Source: Lentisphaerota bacterium (GTDB taxonomy: Bacteria > Verrucomicrobiota > Lentisphaeria > Victivallales > GWF2-50-93). Taken from it: a stretch of DNA of 6,269 nucleotides. Every line of letters begins with the position of its first letter. Positions within the stretch are counted from its first letter, which is position 1. Below the pieces are notes generated by a model. The model saw only the letters and a program-made list of their open reading frames with translations. It was not told the DNA's origin and searched no databases. The translations under genes and the position numbers were made by a program. The DNA lies in the NCBI GenBank assembly GCA_025360875.1, contig JANYBI010000283.1, positions 1 through 6,269 on the forward strand, read 5' to 3'. Below, piece after piece: positions 1 through 6,033 of the stretch.

Positions 1-1395
1 GTTGGACTTGGCGTGCGCGAAAGCCGCGTAGCATTTGGCAAGATTAATGTCACGACGGCAACTGCCAAGCCTGAAGCCGTTCCGGTGCATAAGCCGGATT
101 TCCATTTCCGCGACTGGGTTGGACGCCGCTACATCTTCGATGGCGACGAACCTGTGGCGCACATTGACGAGAAAGGTTCGTTCCAGGAAATGAAGATGGT
201 GCCCGGCCTCATGCCGATGATCTGCAACGACACAGTCGCGACCTGGGGATGTTTGAACTTCAAGGAAGAGCGCCGTCTCAAGGTCAGCCAGGAAGGCGAG
301 ACGCTGGCGTTCTCCTCGGAAAAGGACGACAAGGACGGGCGTTGCAAAGGCTATGGCGACTGGACGCTGACCTATGATCCCGCCGTCGGATACATCTGGG
401 ATCTGAAGACGCGGGTTGAAGTCCTGGTTGACGGCAAGATCCAGAAATGGAATCTGAACGTCGCCGATCCCTGCATCTACCAGGCGGTCGCACCGGCAAC
501 ATCGAAGATGCCGCAATGCCGTAGCAATCCGAACTATTGCATCTACCTGCGCACCGACGGCAAGTACGGATATTATCCCGCCAACCACCAGTTCAAGAAC
601 AACAATTTTGCGAAACTCGCAGACCTGATCGTGAAGAAGGGCGGCTTTCTCGGTACGACTGTGGATGACTGGGCGTTCGTGATGGAACTCGCCGAGGACA
701 ACGAGGACACATACTGGGGAGATTACTGCCATTGGGGGTTGGACCAGCATTTCGCGCCGCTGTCTGATCTGACCAACTCGAACAAGTTCGGTACCGCCGC
801 CAAAGGTGATGTCTACAAGGGCCACATCCGTATCCATGCCCTGACGCCGCAGCGCGTGCAGCAGATCCTGAAGGAAGGCGTTCTGCCCGACGACAAGCCT
901 GCGAACCACCGGGAAATGTTCGCGAACGTGGAACCGGTGAACAGTTTCACGGACGTCGTCCAGGCCGTGGCCGGCGATTCCAAGACGCGCTGGCTGGGTG
1001 GATACGCGATCGACAATGCCGTTGGCCGGAACGACAAGTCTTCCATGCGCATCGACGCCGCTGAAGTGAAAAAAGCCGGTATGCCGACGCTGGATCCCGT
1101 CGGGCCGTCGTATCGTACTGGACCGTATCTGGCTGAGAAATACCGTATCGGCTTCTGGGTGAAGGCCGACGCGTTCAAGGGTAAGGTGGCGCTTAAGACG
1201 GACGGTATTGTTTTCGAGGGCAAACGGGAATATACGGAACCTGAAGCCAGTCTGGAAATCGCAGACAAGACCGATTGGAAGTTCGTCGGTTTCGAAACCG
1301 ATTTCCCGCACCTCGCCCATATCTGGAAGTTGACGATCGATGTCCAGGGCGAAGGAGTTGTCTGGGTGGACGATTTCGAGATATCCCCTCTGTGA
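1..1395 (+). CDS. Multidomain beta-sandwich protein, probably carbohydrate-active (5' end missing)
   Basis: The frame is open from the first base, so the true start lies upstream and 464 residues are visible. A GTG at base 13 could be called as a start, but the residues before and after it (GLGVRESRVAFGKINV) look like the last strands of a concanavalin-like jelly-roll domain of the LamG or 3-keto-disaccharide hydrolase type, so I treat the gene as partial. Residues about 35-300 form a domain I do not recognise, rich in Trp, Tyr and Asp, with DYCHWGLDQHF at about 242-252. Residues about 381-461 run from YRIGFWVKAD to WVDDFEI, the usual pattern of a carbohydrate-binding beta-sandwich whose last strand carries the paired Asp. 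No catalytic residues can be assigned. Codon use is GC-rich, like the gene at 2243 and unlike the AT-rich genes that follow. It may belong with the 2243 gene in a polysaccharide or glycan degradation operon; that is inference. Confidence 0.75.
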   Translation, partial: VGLGVRESRVAFGKINVTTATAKPEAVPVHKPDFHFRDWVGRRYIFDGDEPVAHIDEKGSFQEMKMVPGLMPMICNDTVATWGCLNFKEERRLKVSQEGETLAFSSEKDDKDGRCKGYGDWTLTYDPAVGYIWDLKTRVEVLVDGKIQKWNLNVADPCIYQAVAPATSKMPQCRSNPNYCIYLRTDGKYGYYPANHQFKNNNFAKLADLIVKKGGFLGTTVDDWAFVMELAEDNEDTYWGDYCHWGLDQHFAPLSDLTNSNKFGTAAKGDVYKGHIRIHALTPQRVQQILKEGVLPDDKPANHREMFANVEPVNSFTDVVQAVAGDSKTRWLGGYAIDNAVGRNDKSSMRIDAAEVKKAGMPTLDPVGPSYRTGPYLAEKYRIGFWVKADAFKGKVALKTDGIVFEGKREYTEPEASLEIADKTDWKFVGFETDFPHLAHIWKLTIDVQGEGVVWVDDFEISPL

Positions 1396-1397
1396 GC

Positions 1398-1409
1398 AGG
1401 AGGAAGGAA
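1398..1409 (+). promoter_or_regulatory. Ribosome binding site of the 1418 gene
   Basis: AGGAGG begins three bases after the stop codon of the preceding gene and is followed at once by AAGGAA. The AAGGAA part lies 8-9 bases before the ATG at 1418 and supports that start. The stronger AGGAGG is 14 bases away, longer than usual. It may be a leftover of the site that once served the gene now at 2243 (see findings). Confidence 0.55.
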
Positions 1410-1417
1410 TATAAAGA

Positions 1418-1840
1418 ATGTTTGTATTAATAAACATAGAGGCATTGTTGGTTCTGGCAGTTTATGGAATGCTTGTCTTCATTTTTGAAAAAGCAATTTC
1501 AGTCATCTCCTCACAGCCCTTATTTATTCTTGAACGTCTTTTTGATATTCCTCTGATAATTTTACTTTATATTCTTTCATGTGTTTCAGAGTTGTGTGGA
1601 ATCAGAGGAAGACTATTTGTTTTTTTACCGATGTGGTTTTTAACAGGTATTATCATTATATACTGCAGCAATAAATTACATGGCTTCTTAACAGCGGGAT
1701 TTTTGGTTGTTGTCTTTATTATCAACGCCCTTTTGATTTACAAATACAGAAAAAAAGAGAAATTCCATTTCTTGCCATCTCAAAAGAAAAAAAATGATAA
1801 TCAAACGCCTTCAGGTAATCCGGTTCCGCCGTCTTCCTGA
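1418..1840 (+). CDS. Small four-helix membrane protein of unknown function
   Basis: 140 residues, AT-rich. Four hydrophobic segments are visible at about residues 4-23, 44-60, 66-83 and 89-108. A basic, polar C-terminal tail (about 109-140) is rich in Lys and then in Pro, Ser and Asn. By the positive-inside rule the Lys-rich tail should be cytoplasmic. No signal-peptide cleavage site or enzyme motif is visible and I do not recognise the family. The start at 1418 is supported by the purine-rich site just upstream. Only 22 bases separate it from the GC-rich gene before it, so it could be cotranscribed, but its composition differs sharply and suggests separate origin. It precedes the 98-residue soluble protein by 30 bases and the two probably form a unit. 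A membrane partner or immunity-type role is possible but not shown. Confidence 0.7.
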   Translation: MFVLINIEALLVLAVYGMLVFIFEKAISVISSQPLFILERLFDIPLIILLYILSCVSELCGIRGRLFVFLPMWFLTGIIIIYCSNKLHGFLTAGFLVVVFIINALLIYKYRKKEKFHFLPSQKKKNDNQTPSGNPVPPSS

Positions 1841-1870
1841 GGCTTATACACTGTTCTCTATAAAAATAAA

Positions 1871-2167
1871 ATGAATGCAGTGCGCACATCAATTTCAGTT
1901 TTAGGATTTACAAAACCCGAAGCAGATGAAGGGATTCCTGACTTATTGGATGAATTTAAAGAACGAACATATATTTTGAATGCCAACGCCAAATGGAATG
2001 AAAATACAAAATCAATTGATATTATTATTGATATTGAAGGGGATGACATTAATTCATTTAGAAAATTCTCGGAAGATCAAGCTTGGGATTGTGTCAATGC
2101 ATGTATTAATTTTTCATCTGACAAAATTCAATTTAGAACATATAAAACTGAAATAATTAAATTTTAG
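1871..2167 (+). CDS. Small acidic soluble protein, possibly immunity-like
   Basis: 98 residues, AT-rich, with no hydrophobic segment long enough for a membrane helix. The pattern suggests a compact alpha/beta fold: a beta strand (TSISVLGF, 6-13), an acidic helix (about 17-31), a strand containing NANAKWN (37-43), a strand SIDIIIDIEGDD (48-59), a helix around EDQAWDCVNACINF (68-81), and a final strand KIQFRTY. Small acidic single-domain proteins of this kind are common among immunity proteins of polymorphic toxin systems, but no toxin gene is in the window, so that role is only a suggestion. The start has no good Shine-Dalgarno sequence. The upstream bases are open in frame back to the stop codon of the 1418 gene (1838-1840), and a GTG at 1880 is an alternative start. 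The same frame continues from the membrane gene through one stop codon, probably by coincidence. Confidence 0.65.
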   Translation: MNAVRTSISVLGFTKPEADEGIPDLLDEFKERTYILNANAKWNENTKSIDIIIDIEGDDINSFRKFSEDQAWDCVNACINFSSDKIQFRTYKTEIIKF

Positions 2168-2177
2168 AGAACTAGTG

Positions 2178-2209
2178 CGGTTACGGGCAACTCGGCTTCG
2201 CCGGTTACC
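2178..2209 (+). other. GC-rich hairpin and direct repeat between the AT-rich islet and the propeller gene
   Basis: The spacer 2168-2242 returns to GC-rich sequence. It carries CGGTTAC twice (2178-2184 and 2202-2208). A small stem-loop lies between and across them: CGGC (2193-2196), loop TTC, GCCG (2200-2203), extended outward by CAA/GTT with one bulged base. No T-run follows, so it is a poor intrinsic terminator. It could be a remnant of older sequence at the islet border. Confidence 0.35.
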
Positions 2210-2227
2210 AGAGCTTGAGCGTAATGC

Positions 2228-2233
2228 AGGAGG
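2228..2233 (+). promoter_or_regulatory. Shine-Dalgarno site of the 2243 gene
   Basis: A perfect AGGAGG ends 9 bases before the ATG at 2243. The spacing is normal and fixes this start over other in-frame possibilities. The surrounding nine bases GCAGGAGGA (2226-2234) are identical to 1396-1404. Confidence 0.75.
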
Positions 2234-2242
2234 AGAAAGCCC

Positions 2243-3796
2243 ATGAGACGAACATTTCTGGCGATTGACGATGTTTCCCTTCCGTTGCGCAAGAATATCT
2301 GCCTCTACATCAGCAGGCCGACGGTGAGACCTGAGCCTGTGCTGGTGCCGAGTCCGAAGGAAAGCAATGCTCCCGACAATCTGGCGGCGCATTTCTACGG
2401 TACCGTGCTCCATGACGCGGGCAAGTTCCGGATGTGGTATTACGCCTGTCATATTGGAAGAAATCCCGACTGGCCGCCGCGCAAGCAGCAGCAGCTGGCA
2501 AGAAATCCAGGCTGGCTTATCGGTGAGAAGGAAGGATACGAAGTTCACGAGGGGCCGCCATGCTACGCCGAGAGCGACGATGGTATCACTTGGACCAAAC
2601 CGGCGCTCGGTCAGGTGCTGTTCAAGGGCAGCCGCGCCAACAACGCGCTTGACCTGCCGCACGCAATTATAAGCGGCGTCTCCGTCATCCGCGACGATGC
2701 CGACCCGGAGCCCGGCAGATGCTATAAGATGGTCTACCAGTATTTCCCCGACCAGTCCGATCCGCCCATCCCGGAGTATGGCTCCAAGCCAAGCATCGCC
2801 TGCGCAGTGTCGCCCGATGGAATCAGATGGATGGTGTCATCAATGCCGTTTGTGAACCAGTTTGTCGAACACTGTTCTTTCATGAAGCATGACGGCATGT
2901 ATATCGTCCACTCACATGATTTTCCCGGCACCGCTTTTGGAGGAGGAACTTTTGCCGAAGGCGGTTCGGCAGGCGGACGCACCGGAATTGCGCATTCCAC
3001 TTATGACTTCGATCACTGGCCTGATCTCTGGCAGTGGACGTTTGCGCTTCCCGAGCCTGCCAACCCGGCAGTACGTGGCATGGACTATTGCTATGACCAG
3101 GTGCATATGGGAGCAGGTGCGGCAAGTTTCGGAAATGTCTGCGTCGGGGTATATGGCGTGTGGCACAATCATCCGTTCGGCGAGGATTTCGTCAATATCT
3201 CCTGCGACCTGGGATTGCTCGTCTCTAACGATGGCCTGCGCTTCCGCGAGCTGGCGGTGACGCCGGGACAGCCTTTCATCAGCCATGAGGAGTCCCCGGC
3301 GACACAAGTGCCTGACCGCGCATTCAAGACAATTCTCTGCCAGGGGAACGGGATCCTCAACGTCGGCGACGAGACCAGGATCTACCACGGACGCTGGCGC
3401 AATTCAGGTACACGTGGCGAAGACATTTCCGCATATTATTGGTCTGAGGTGGCTCTCGCTACAATTCCGCGCGACCGCTGGGGCGCTCTCAAACTCAGTC
3501 CCGGTGCAAATGAAGGAACCATCTGTTCCGCACCGATCACGTTTCCGTCTGGAACCTGCGAACTTCGCATCAATGCCAGCGGCGCTGAAGGCCTGTCCGT
3601 TGACCTGCTCGACGAAAAGTTCCAGCTGATTCCCGGTTTTGCAGACGGCCGGGTGACGGGTTCCGGCGGACTTGACTGCAAGATTTCCTGGACCGGCAAA
3701 AATCAGGAAAGTCTTGCCGGCCGGACACTGCGGGTACAGGTGAGACTGCGCAGGAGCGCTACAGCCGATCCGCAAGTTTTTGCATTATACCTGTAG
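2243..3796 (+). CDS. Glycosidase-like five-bladed beta-propeller protein with C-terminal beta-sandwich
   Basis: 517 residues, apparently complete, with a perfect Shine-Dalgarno sequence. No signal peptide is visible, so it is probably cytoplasmic. The N-terminal part (about 25-420) shows the repeating pattern of the GH32/GH43/GH130-type propeller fold: YGTVLHDAGKFRMWYYA at 52-68, then the Asp-box-like turns SDDGITW (111-117), SPDGIRW (190-196) and SNDGLRF (328-334), each following a strand that ends a blade. The final about 90 residues (ICSAPITF to VFALYL) look like the beta-sandwich that closes many such proteins in Planctomycetota and Lentisphaerota. These are usually annotated as hypothetical or glycosyl hydrolase family 32-like. 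The substrate is unknown and I cannot point to a catalytic pair, so the enzymatic role is inferred from the fold. It is GC-rich like the gene at 1-1395, and the two may have formed one operon. Confidence 0.75.
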   Translation: MRRTFLAIDDVSLPLRKNICLYISRPTVRPEPVLVPSPKESNAPDNLAAHFYGTVLHDAGKFRMWYYACHIGRNPDWPPRKQQQLARNPGWLIGEKEGYEVHEGPPCYAESDDGITWTKPALGQVLFKGSRANNALDLPHAIISGVSVIRDDADPEPGRCYKMVYQYFPDQSDPPIPEYGSKPSIACAVSPDGIRWMVSSMPFVNQFVEHCSFMKHDGMYIVHSHDFPGTAFGGGTFAEGGSAGGRTGIAHSTYDFDHWPDLWQWTFALPEPANPAVRGMDYCYDQVHMGAGAASFGNVCVGVYGVWHNHPFGEDFVNISCDLGLLVSNDGLRFRELAVTPGQPFISHEESPATQVPDRAFKTILCQGNGILNVGDETRIYHGRWRNSGTRGEDISAYYWSEVALATIPRDRWGALKLSPGANEGTICSAPITFPSGTCELRINASGAEGLSVDLLDEKFQLIPGFADGRVTGSGGLDCKISWTGKNQESLAGRTLRVQVRLRRSATADPQVFALYL

Positions 3797-3844
3797 CAGA
3801 GATGAAACCACTGTAGAACACAAGCGTTAGGAATAAAAATTAAG

Positions 3845-4225
3845 ATGAGATCTATTATGAACAGAATCTTGTATCTATTTATCCTCATTTTTCTTATTCC
3901 ATTTACTGTCTCTGCAAATTCAGTGGTTCCTGGTCCAATTATAATAATGTGCATGACTGACGCTGGAGAAGGTTGGTGGAAATGGCTTTTATACACAATG
4001 GTCATGTGTGTTGGAATCGAAGGGGCAATATATCACTATAAGCAGTCGTTTAAATATCCGTATTTGATCAGTTTATACGCAAATTTAATATCCTTGATCA
4101 TGGGGGTGTTTTTAGTCACGCCCATAACCGTAGGTGTTTTAAATCTGTCAGAGGGAGTCTATAGCCATAGTCACAGCTATAATATTATAATATCGATAAT
4201 CAGGAAAAATTTCTCCCGTTGTTAA
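3845..4225 (+). pseudogene. 5' part of a polytopic membrane-protein gene split by IS256-family insertion
   Basis: The frame from ATG 3845 gives 126 codons, but only the first 119 (to base 4201, with base 4202 starting the next codon) are native. The last residues and the TAA at 4223-4225 come from the left end of the insertion sequence. The protein begins with a likely signal peptide or first helix (hydrophobic 8-22, then Val-Ser-Ala before Asn-Ser). It continues with a Pro-Gly-Pro loop, a helix at about 44-64 with buried E59, and a second helix pair around YPYLISLYANLIS (71-83). Joining 3845-4202 to 5710-5897 restores one frame of 181 codons whose second half repeats this pattern (E136, then YPVIYANIIT at 157-166). 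A weak AGGA lies upstream, and ATG 3857 is an alternative start that gives a tidier signal peptide. The intact family is an unnamed membrane protein. The fragment is strongly AT-rich compared with the gene before it. Confidence 0.8.
4195..4202 (+). repeat. Left copy of 8-bp target-site duplication
   Basis: GATAATCA here is identical to 5702-5709. Eight or nine bases is the normal duplication length for the IS256 family. The copy lies directly after the 12-bp AT palindrome ATATTATAATAT (4182-4193). Confidence 0.85.
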
Positions 4226-4248
4226 AATAGAAACATGATGGTTTCCTT
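4203..4248 (+). repeat. Left terminal inverted repeat of the insertion sequence
   Basis: The outer 16 bases are poorly matched to the right end. TTGTTAAAA (4219-4227) then matches 9 of 9, and TGATGGTTTCCTT (4236-4248) matches the right end at 12 of 13. The left arm has five more bases between these two blocks. The inner block also serves as the 5' arm of the transposase start hairpin. Confidence 0.7.
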
Positions 4249-4298
4249 AAGCCGGTATACAATACCGGTGGGTAAACAAACAAAAGGAGACCATCATG
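4234..4298 (+). promoter_or_regulatory. Stem-loop that would bury the transposase ribosome binding site and start codon
   Basis: Bases 4234-4248 (CATGATGGTTTCCTT) can pair with 4284-4298 along all 15 positions, 14 Watson-Crick and one G-U. The 3' arm contains the Shine-Dalgarno AAGGAG (4284-4289) and ends with the ATG. Inside the loop is a second perfect hairpin, CCGGTAT (4252-4258) with ATACCGG (4262-4268) around a three-base loop. In IS10 and IS50, similar structures form only on transcripts that enter from outside and prevent their translation. A TACAAT at 4258-4263 could be the -10 of an internal promoter whose transcript would lack the 5' arm, but no good -35 is visible for it. Confidence 0.7.
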
Positions 4299-5516
4299 AA
4301 GGAAGCTACATTGCTGGGAGAGCTGAGTCAAGCGGATGAAAGTGAAGGCGGAGCGATATTTCGGGAGTACATACGTGGAGCCGTGCTTTCCATAACTGTT
4401 GATGTGATGCTGAAGGAAGTGGAGTCTCTTTGCGGGCCGAGGTATAATCCGTTCGGGGGCGAGTCTCCCTATCGTGCTGGGAACGCGGAAGGAGTCTGTA
4501 TATTGGAGGGGCGCAATGAGCGTGTGGATCGTCCGCGCGTCAGGCGGAAGACTTCAGACGGAAGCAAGGAGGTACATCTTGCGAGCTATGCTGCCGCCAG
4601 GGATGCCGGAGCCGTCCGTGATGCATTGATGAGGGCGCTGATGGCCAATGTGAGCGGAAGGGACCAGAAGATGGTTTATCCGGAAAGTCCGCTTACATCG
4701 AAGAGTTCCGTGAGCCGCCTTTGGGTTAAAGAGGGATTGAAGAAGGTCGAAGAACTCCGTGGAAGGGATCTGTCAGGAGAGAGTTTCTTCGGTCTGATCC
4801 TTGACGGGATAAAGCTGAGCGATGATTTGACGGCGGTGGTGGCTATAGGGATGACCTGTGACGGGCGGAAGCTTGTTCTTGACTACCAGATTGGAGGCAG
4901 CGAGAACCGCGAGGTATGCGACGATCTTCTCAGGAGGATTGTCAGGCGCGGGTTCAAGCCTGTTGAAAGGCTTTACAGCGTCCTCGACGGTTCGGCTTCC
5001 CTGAAGGGCGCAGTACTCGCCCTTTATCCTGACGCAGTCACACAGAGATGCCTGATCCACAAGGAGAGGAACATAAGGGGATATCTCTCAAAGCGTCATT
5101 ATTCAGAACTTTCCGGCTATTTCAAGAGGCTTCGCAACGCACAGGGACCGGAGGCGGCAAGGGAGATATACAGGGAGCTCCATGCGTTCCTGGCTGCGAA
5201 GAACGCAAATGCCCTCCAGAGTCTCGAGGAAGCCGGGGAGGACATCATCGCCCTGCACCTCATTGATGCGCCTGTGGGCCTGAACGTCTCACTGCTGAGC
5301 ACCAATTTCATCGAGAACGCGTTCCGGAATGTCAGGGCCAAGATAGGAAGGGTGAAGAGGTGGAGGGCAGAGACTGACCAGGCAGAAAGATGGCTAGCCT
5401 ATGGACTTCTCGATGCTGAAAGGGGGTTCCGGAGGATGAAAGGCTGCAAGTACATCCCGGAACTCATCAAGAAGCTCAAAAGACCGGAAGAGCCGGCACA
5501 GAAGAAGGCGGCGTGA
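4296..5516 (+). CDS. IS256-family (Mutator-type) transposase
   Basis: 406 residues, about the normal length for the family, and intact. It catalyses cut-and-copy movement of the surrounding element using a DDE active site in an RNase H-like domain. The first Asp is D170 in LILDGIKL, at the start of the domain. The second is D231 in VLDGSASL. The Glu is E340 in STNFIENAFRN. The family's C-x2-H motif is present as QRCLIHKERNI (250-260, C252 and H255), with the helical insertion between the second Asp and the Glu. The N-terminal 120 residues differ from classical IS256 but keep the R/K-rich segment before the catalytic domain (RPRVRRK, 79-85). The start at 4296 has AAGGAG six bases upstream and is enclosed in a hairpin that should limit translation. 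Composition is moderately GC-rich, unlike the AT-rich gene it interrupts. Confidence 0.93.
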   Translation: MKEATLLGELSQADESEGGAIFREYIRGAVLSITVDVMLKEVESLCGPRYNPFGGESPYRAGNAEGVCILEGRNERVDRPRVRRKTSDGSKEVHLASYAAARDAGAVRDALMRALMANVSGRDQKMVYPESPLTSKSSVSRLWVKEGLKKVEELRGRDLSGESFFGLILDGIKLSDDLTAVVAIGMTCDGRKLVLDYQIGGSENREVCDDLLRRIVRRGFKPVERLYSVLDGSASLKGAVLALYPDAVTQRCLIHKERNIRGYLSKRHYSELSGYFKRLRNAQGPEAAREIYRELHAFLAAKNANALQSLEEAGEDIIALHLIDAPVGLNVSLLSTNFIENAFRNVRAKIGRVKRWRAETDQAERWLAYGLLDAERGFRRMKGCKYIPELIKKLKRPEEPAQKKAA

Positions 5517-5544
5517 TGGAATAAAACCTGGAATCCAAAGGGAT

Positions 5545-5586
5545 GAGCCTCGGGGTCTCCTTCGGAGATCGAAATCCCCTCGGCTC
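5545..5586 (+). terminator. Strong stem-loop after the transposase gene, possible terminator
   Basis: GAGCCTCGGGG (5545-5555) pairs with CCCCTCGGCTC (5576-5586) at 9 of 11 positions. Within it TCTCC (5556-5560) pairs with GGAGA (5564-5568) around TTC. The structure starts 29 bases after the stop codon. It is followed by purines rather than a T-run, so a factor-independent terminator is uncertain. It could instead protect the transcript end. Confidence 0.4.
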
Positions 5587-5592
5587 AAATGC

Positions 5593-5653
5593 AGAAGAAA
5601 AGAAGGAAAAGAAAAGAGAAGAAATCTTGAACTAAGACAAAAGAAGAAGAAAA
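5593..5653 (+). other. Purine-rich tract inside the insertion sequence
   Basis: Bases 5593-5624 are 32 consecutive A or G residues. A second purine run follows at 5639-5653. The tract lies between the transposase stem-loop and the right end. It contains no plausible gene. Such asymmetric strands can form unusual DNA structure, but no function is shown. Confidence 0.6.
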
Positions 5654-5660
5654 TTAAGAA

Positions 5661-5701
5661 AAGGAAACTATCAGAGTTTTAACAATCGCAGGGAAATCCC
5701 G
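5661..5701 (-). repeat. Right terminal inverted repeat of the insertion sequence
   Basis: Read on the opposite strand from 5701 inward, it has TTGTTAAAA after 16 bases (5677-5685) and then TGATAGTTTCCTT (5661-5673), matching the left end at 9 of 9 and 12 of 13. The outer 16 bases match poorly, as they do on the left. Confidence 0.7.
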
Positions 5702-5707
5702 GATAAT
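5679..5707 (+). promoter_or_regulatory. Outward hybrid promoter made by the element's end and the target duplication
   Basis: TTAACA (5679-5684, one change from TTGACA) lies in the right inverted repeat. Exactly 17 bases later comes GATAAT (5702-5707, one change from TATAAT), the first six bases of the target duplication. Outward -35 boxes in IS256-family ends are known to form such promoters. Transcription would begin near 5714, inside the 3' gene fragment, and run rightward. Confidence 0.5.
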
Positions 5708-5709
5708 CA
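5702..5709 (+). repeat. Right copy of 8-bp target-site duplication
   Basis: GATAATCA, identical to 4195-4202. Its last base is the A of the ATG at 5709. In the uninterrupted gene this ATG is an internal Met codon (residue 120). Confidence 0.85.
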
Positions 5710-5897
5710 TGTTATCAATTATAGCTGCTGCTGGTTGTTGTGTGTCAATAATCGTTGAATATTTCAGCATTCTCCTGTTAATGAGAAAATGCGAAACCCT
5801 TTATATAAAACCATTTCTTTATCCAGTTATTTATGCAAACATCATCACAAACGTCATTATACTTATATATATGATTTTAAAGTCTTCTTGGAAATAG
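5709..5897 (+). pseudogene. 3' part of the interrupted polytopic membrane-protein gene
   Basis: A 62-codon frame that could be mistaken for a small gene. Its ATG is created from the last base of the target duplication and has no Shine-Dalgarno sequence. Spliced in phase to base 4202 it supplies residues 120-181 of the original protein: a long helix (about 121-144, with E136 inside), a polar link containing Arg, Lys, Cys and Glu, and a final helix with YPVIYAN (157-163) near its start. This mirrors the Glu and YPYLISLYAN arrangement of the first half, so the intact protein has an internal duplication. The natural stop is TAG at 5895-5897. The predicted hybrid promoter would start transcription downstream of this ATG, so a product from this start is unlikely. 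Confidence 0.75.
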
Positions 5898-5963
5898 ATT
5901 TTGTCGACAGCCTTAATCCGCCAGTAAATCCTGGGACGCCGGGTGTTTTTACATCATAAGTAA

Positions 5964-5981
5964 GGTGGGTTTTAACCCGCC
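5964..5981 (+). terminator. Hairpin downstream of the interrupted gene, weak terminator candidate
   Basis: GGTGGGTT (5964-5971) pairs with AACCCGCC (5974-5981), all positions including one G-T wobble, with the inner pairs probably open to give a loop. Only TGTTT follows, a short T-run. It would end rightward transcripts of the membrane gene or of the hybrid promoter. Confidence 0.4.
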
Positions 5982-6008
5982 TGTTTAACAATATAAGAAA
6001 TGTCGGGC

Positions 6009-6033
6009 TCCCTTCGACAAGCGCAGGACGGGA
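6009..6033. repeat. Possible dispersed repeat with complementary ends
   Basis: The segment begins TCCC and ends GGGA, with CTTCGACAAGCGCAGGAC between. Similar CTTCGACAAG(C/T)(G/T)CAGG sequences recur in many bacterial intergenic regions, as I remember them. Whether it is repeated in this genome cannot be seen from one window. Confidence 0.3.

Larger units (their letters stand above)
4203..5701 (+). mobile_element. Complete IS256-family insertion sequence (1499 bp)
   Basis: The element is bounded by the GATAATCA duplication on both sides and carries one transposase gene that fills most of its length. Its ends are imperfect inverted repeats: TTGTTAAAA is found at 4219-4227 and, on the opposite strand, at 5677-5685, in each case exactly 16 bases from the tip. 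A second matched block (TGAT-A/G-GTTTCCTT) follows in both ends. It interrupts a membrane-protein gene in the sense orientation, and removing it with one copy of the duplication restores that frame. All features expected of a functional copy are present: an intact transposase frame, both ends, and undecayed duplications. The insertion is therefore probably recent. Confidence 0.88.

Noticed and set aside
813..1445. Reverse-strand frame of 210 codons
   Set aside because: It lies almost wholly opposite the GC-rich first gene, whose beta-sandwich pattern is convincing. It is a typical shadow frame.
1838..1840. Read-through of the TGA between the 1418 and 1871 genes, which share a frame
   Set aside because: The upstream product is a membrane protein with a finished polar tail and the downstream one a soluble domain. 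One chance in three gives a shared frame.
2175..2246. Short frame from GTG 2175 ending in TGA that overlaps the ATG of the propeller gene
   Set aside because: 23 codons of low-complexity Arg and Leu with no ribosome binding site. The ATGA overlap is probably chance.
2114..2662. Reverse-strand frame of 182 codons
   Set aside because: It spans the AT-rich gene end, the spacer and the start of the well-supported propeller gene on the other strand. Its composition changes abruptly with them.
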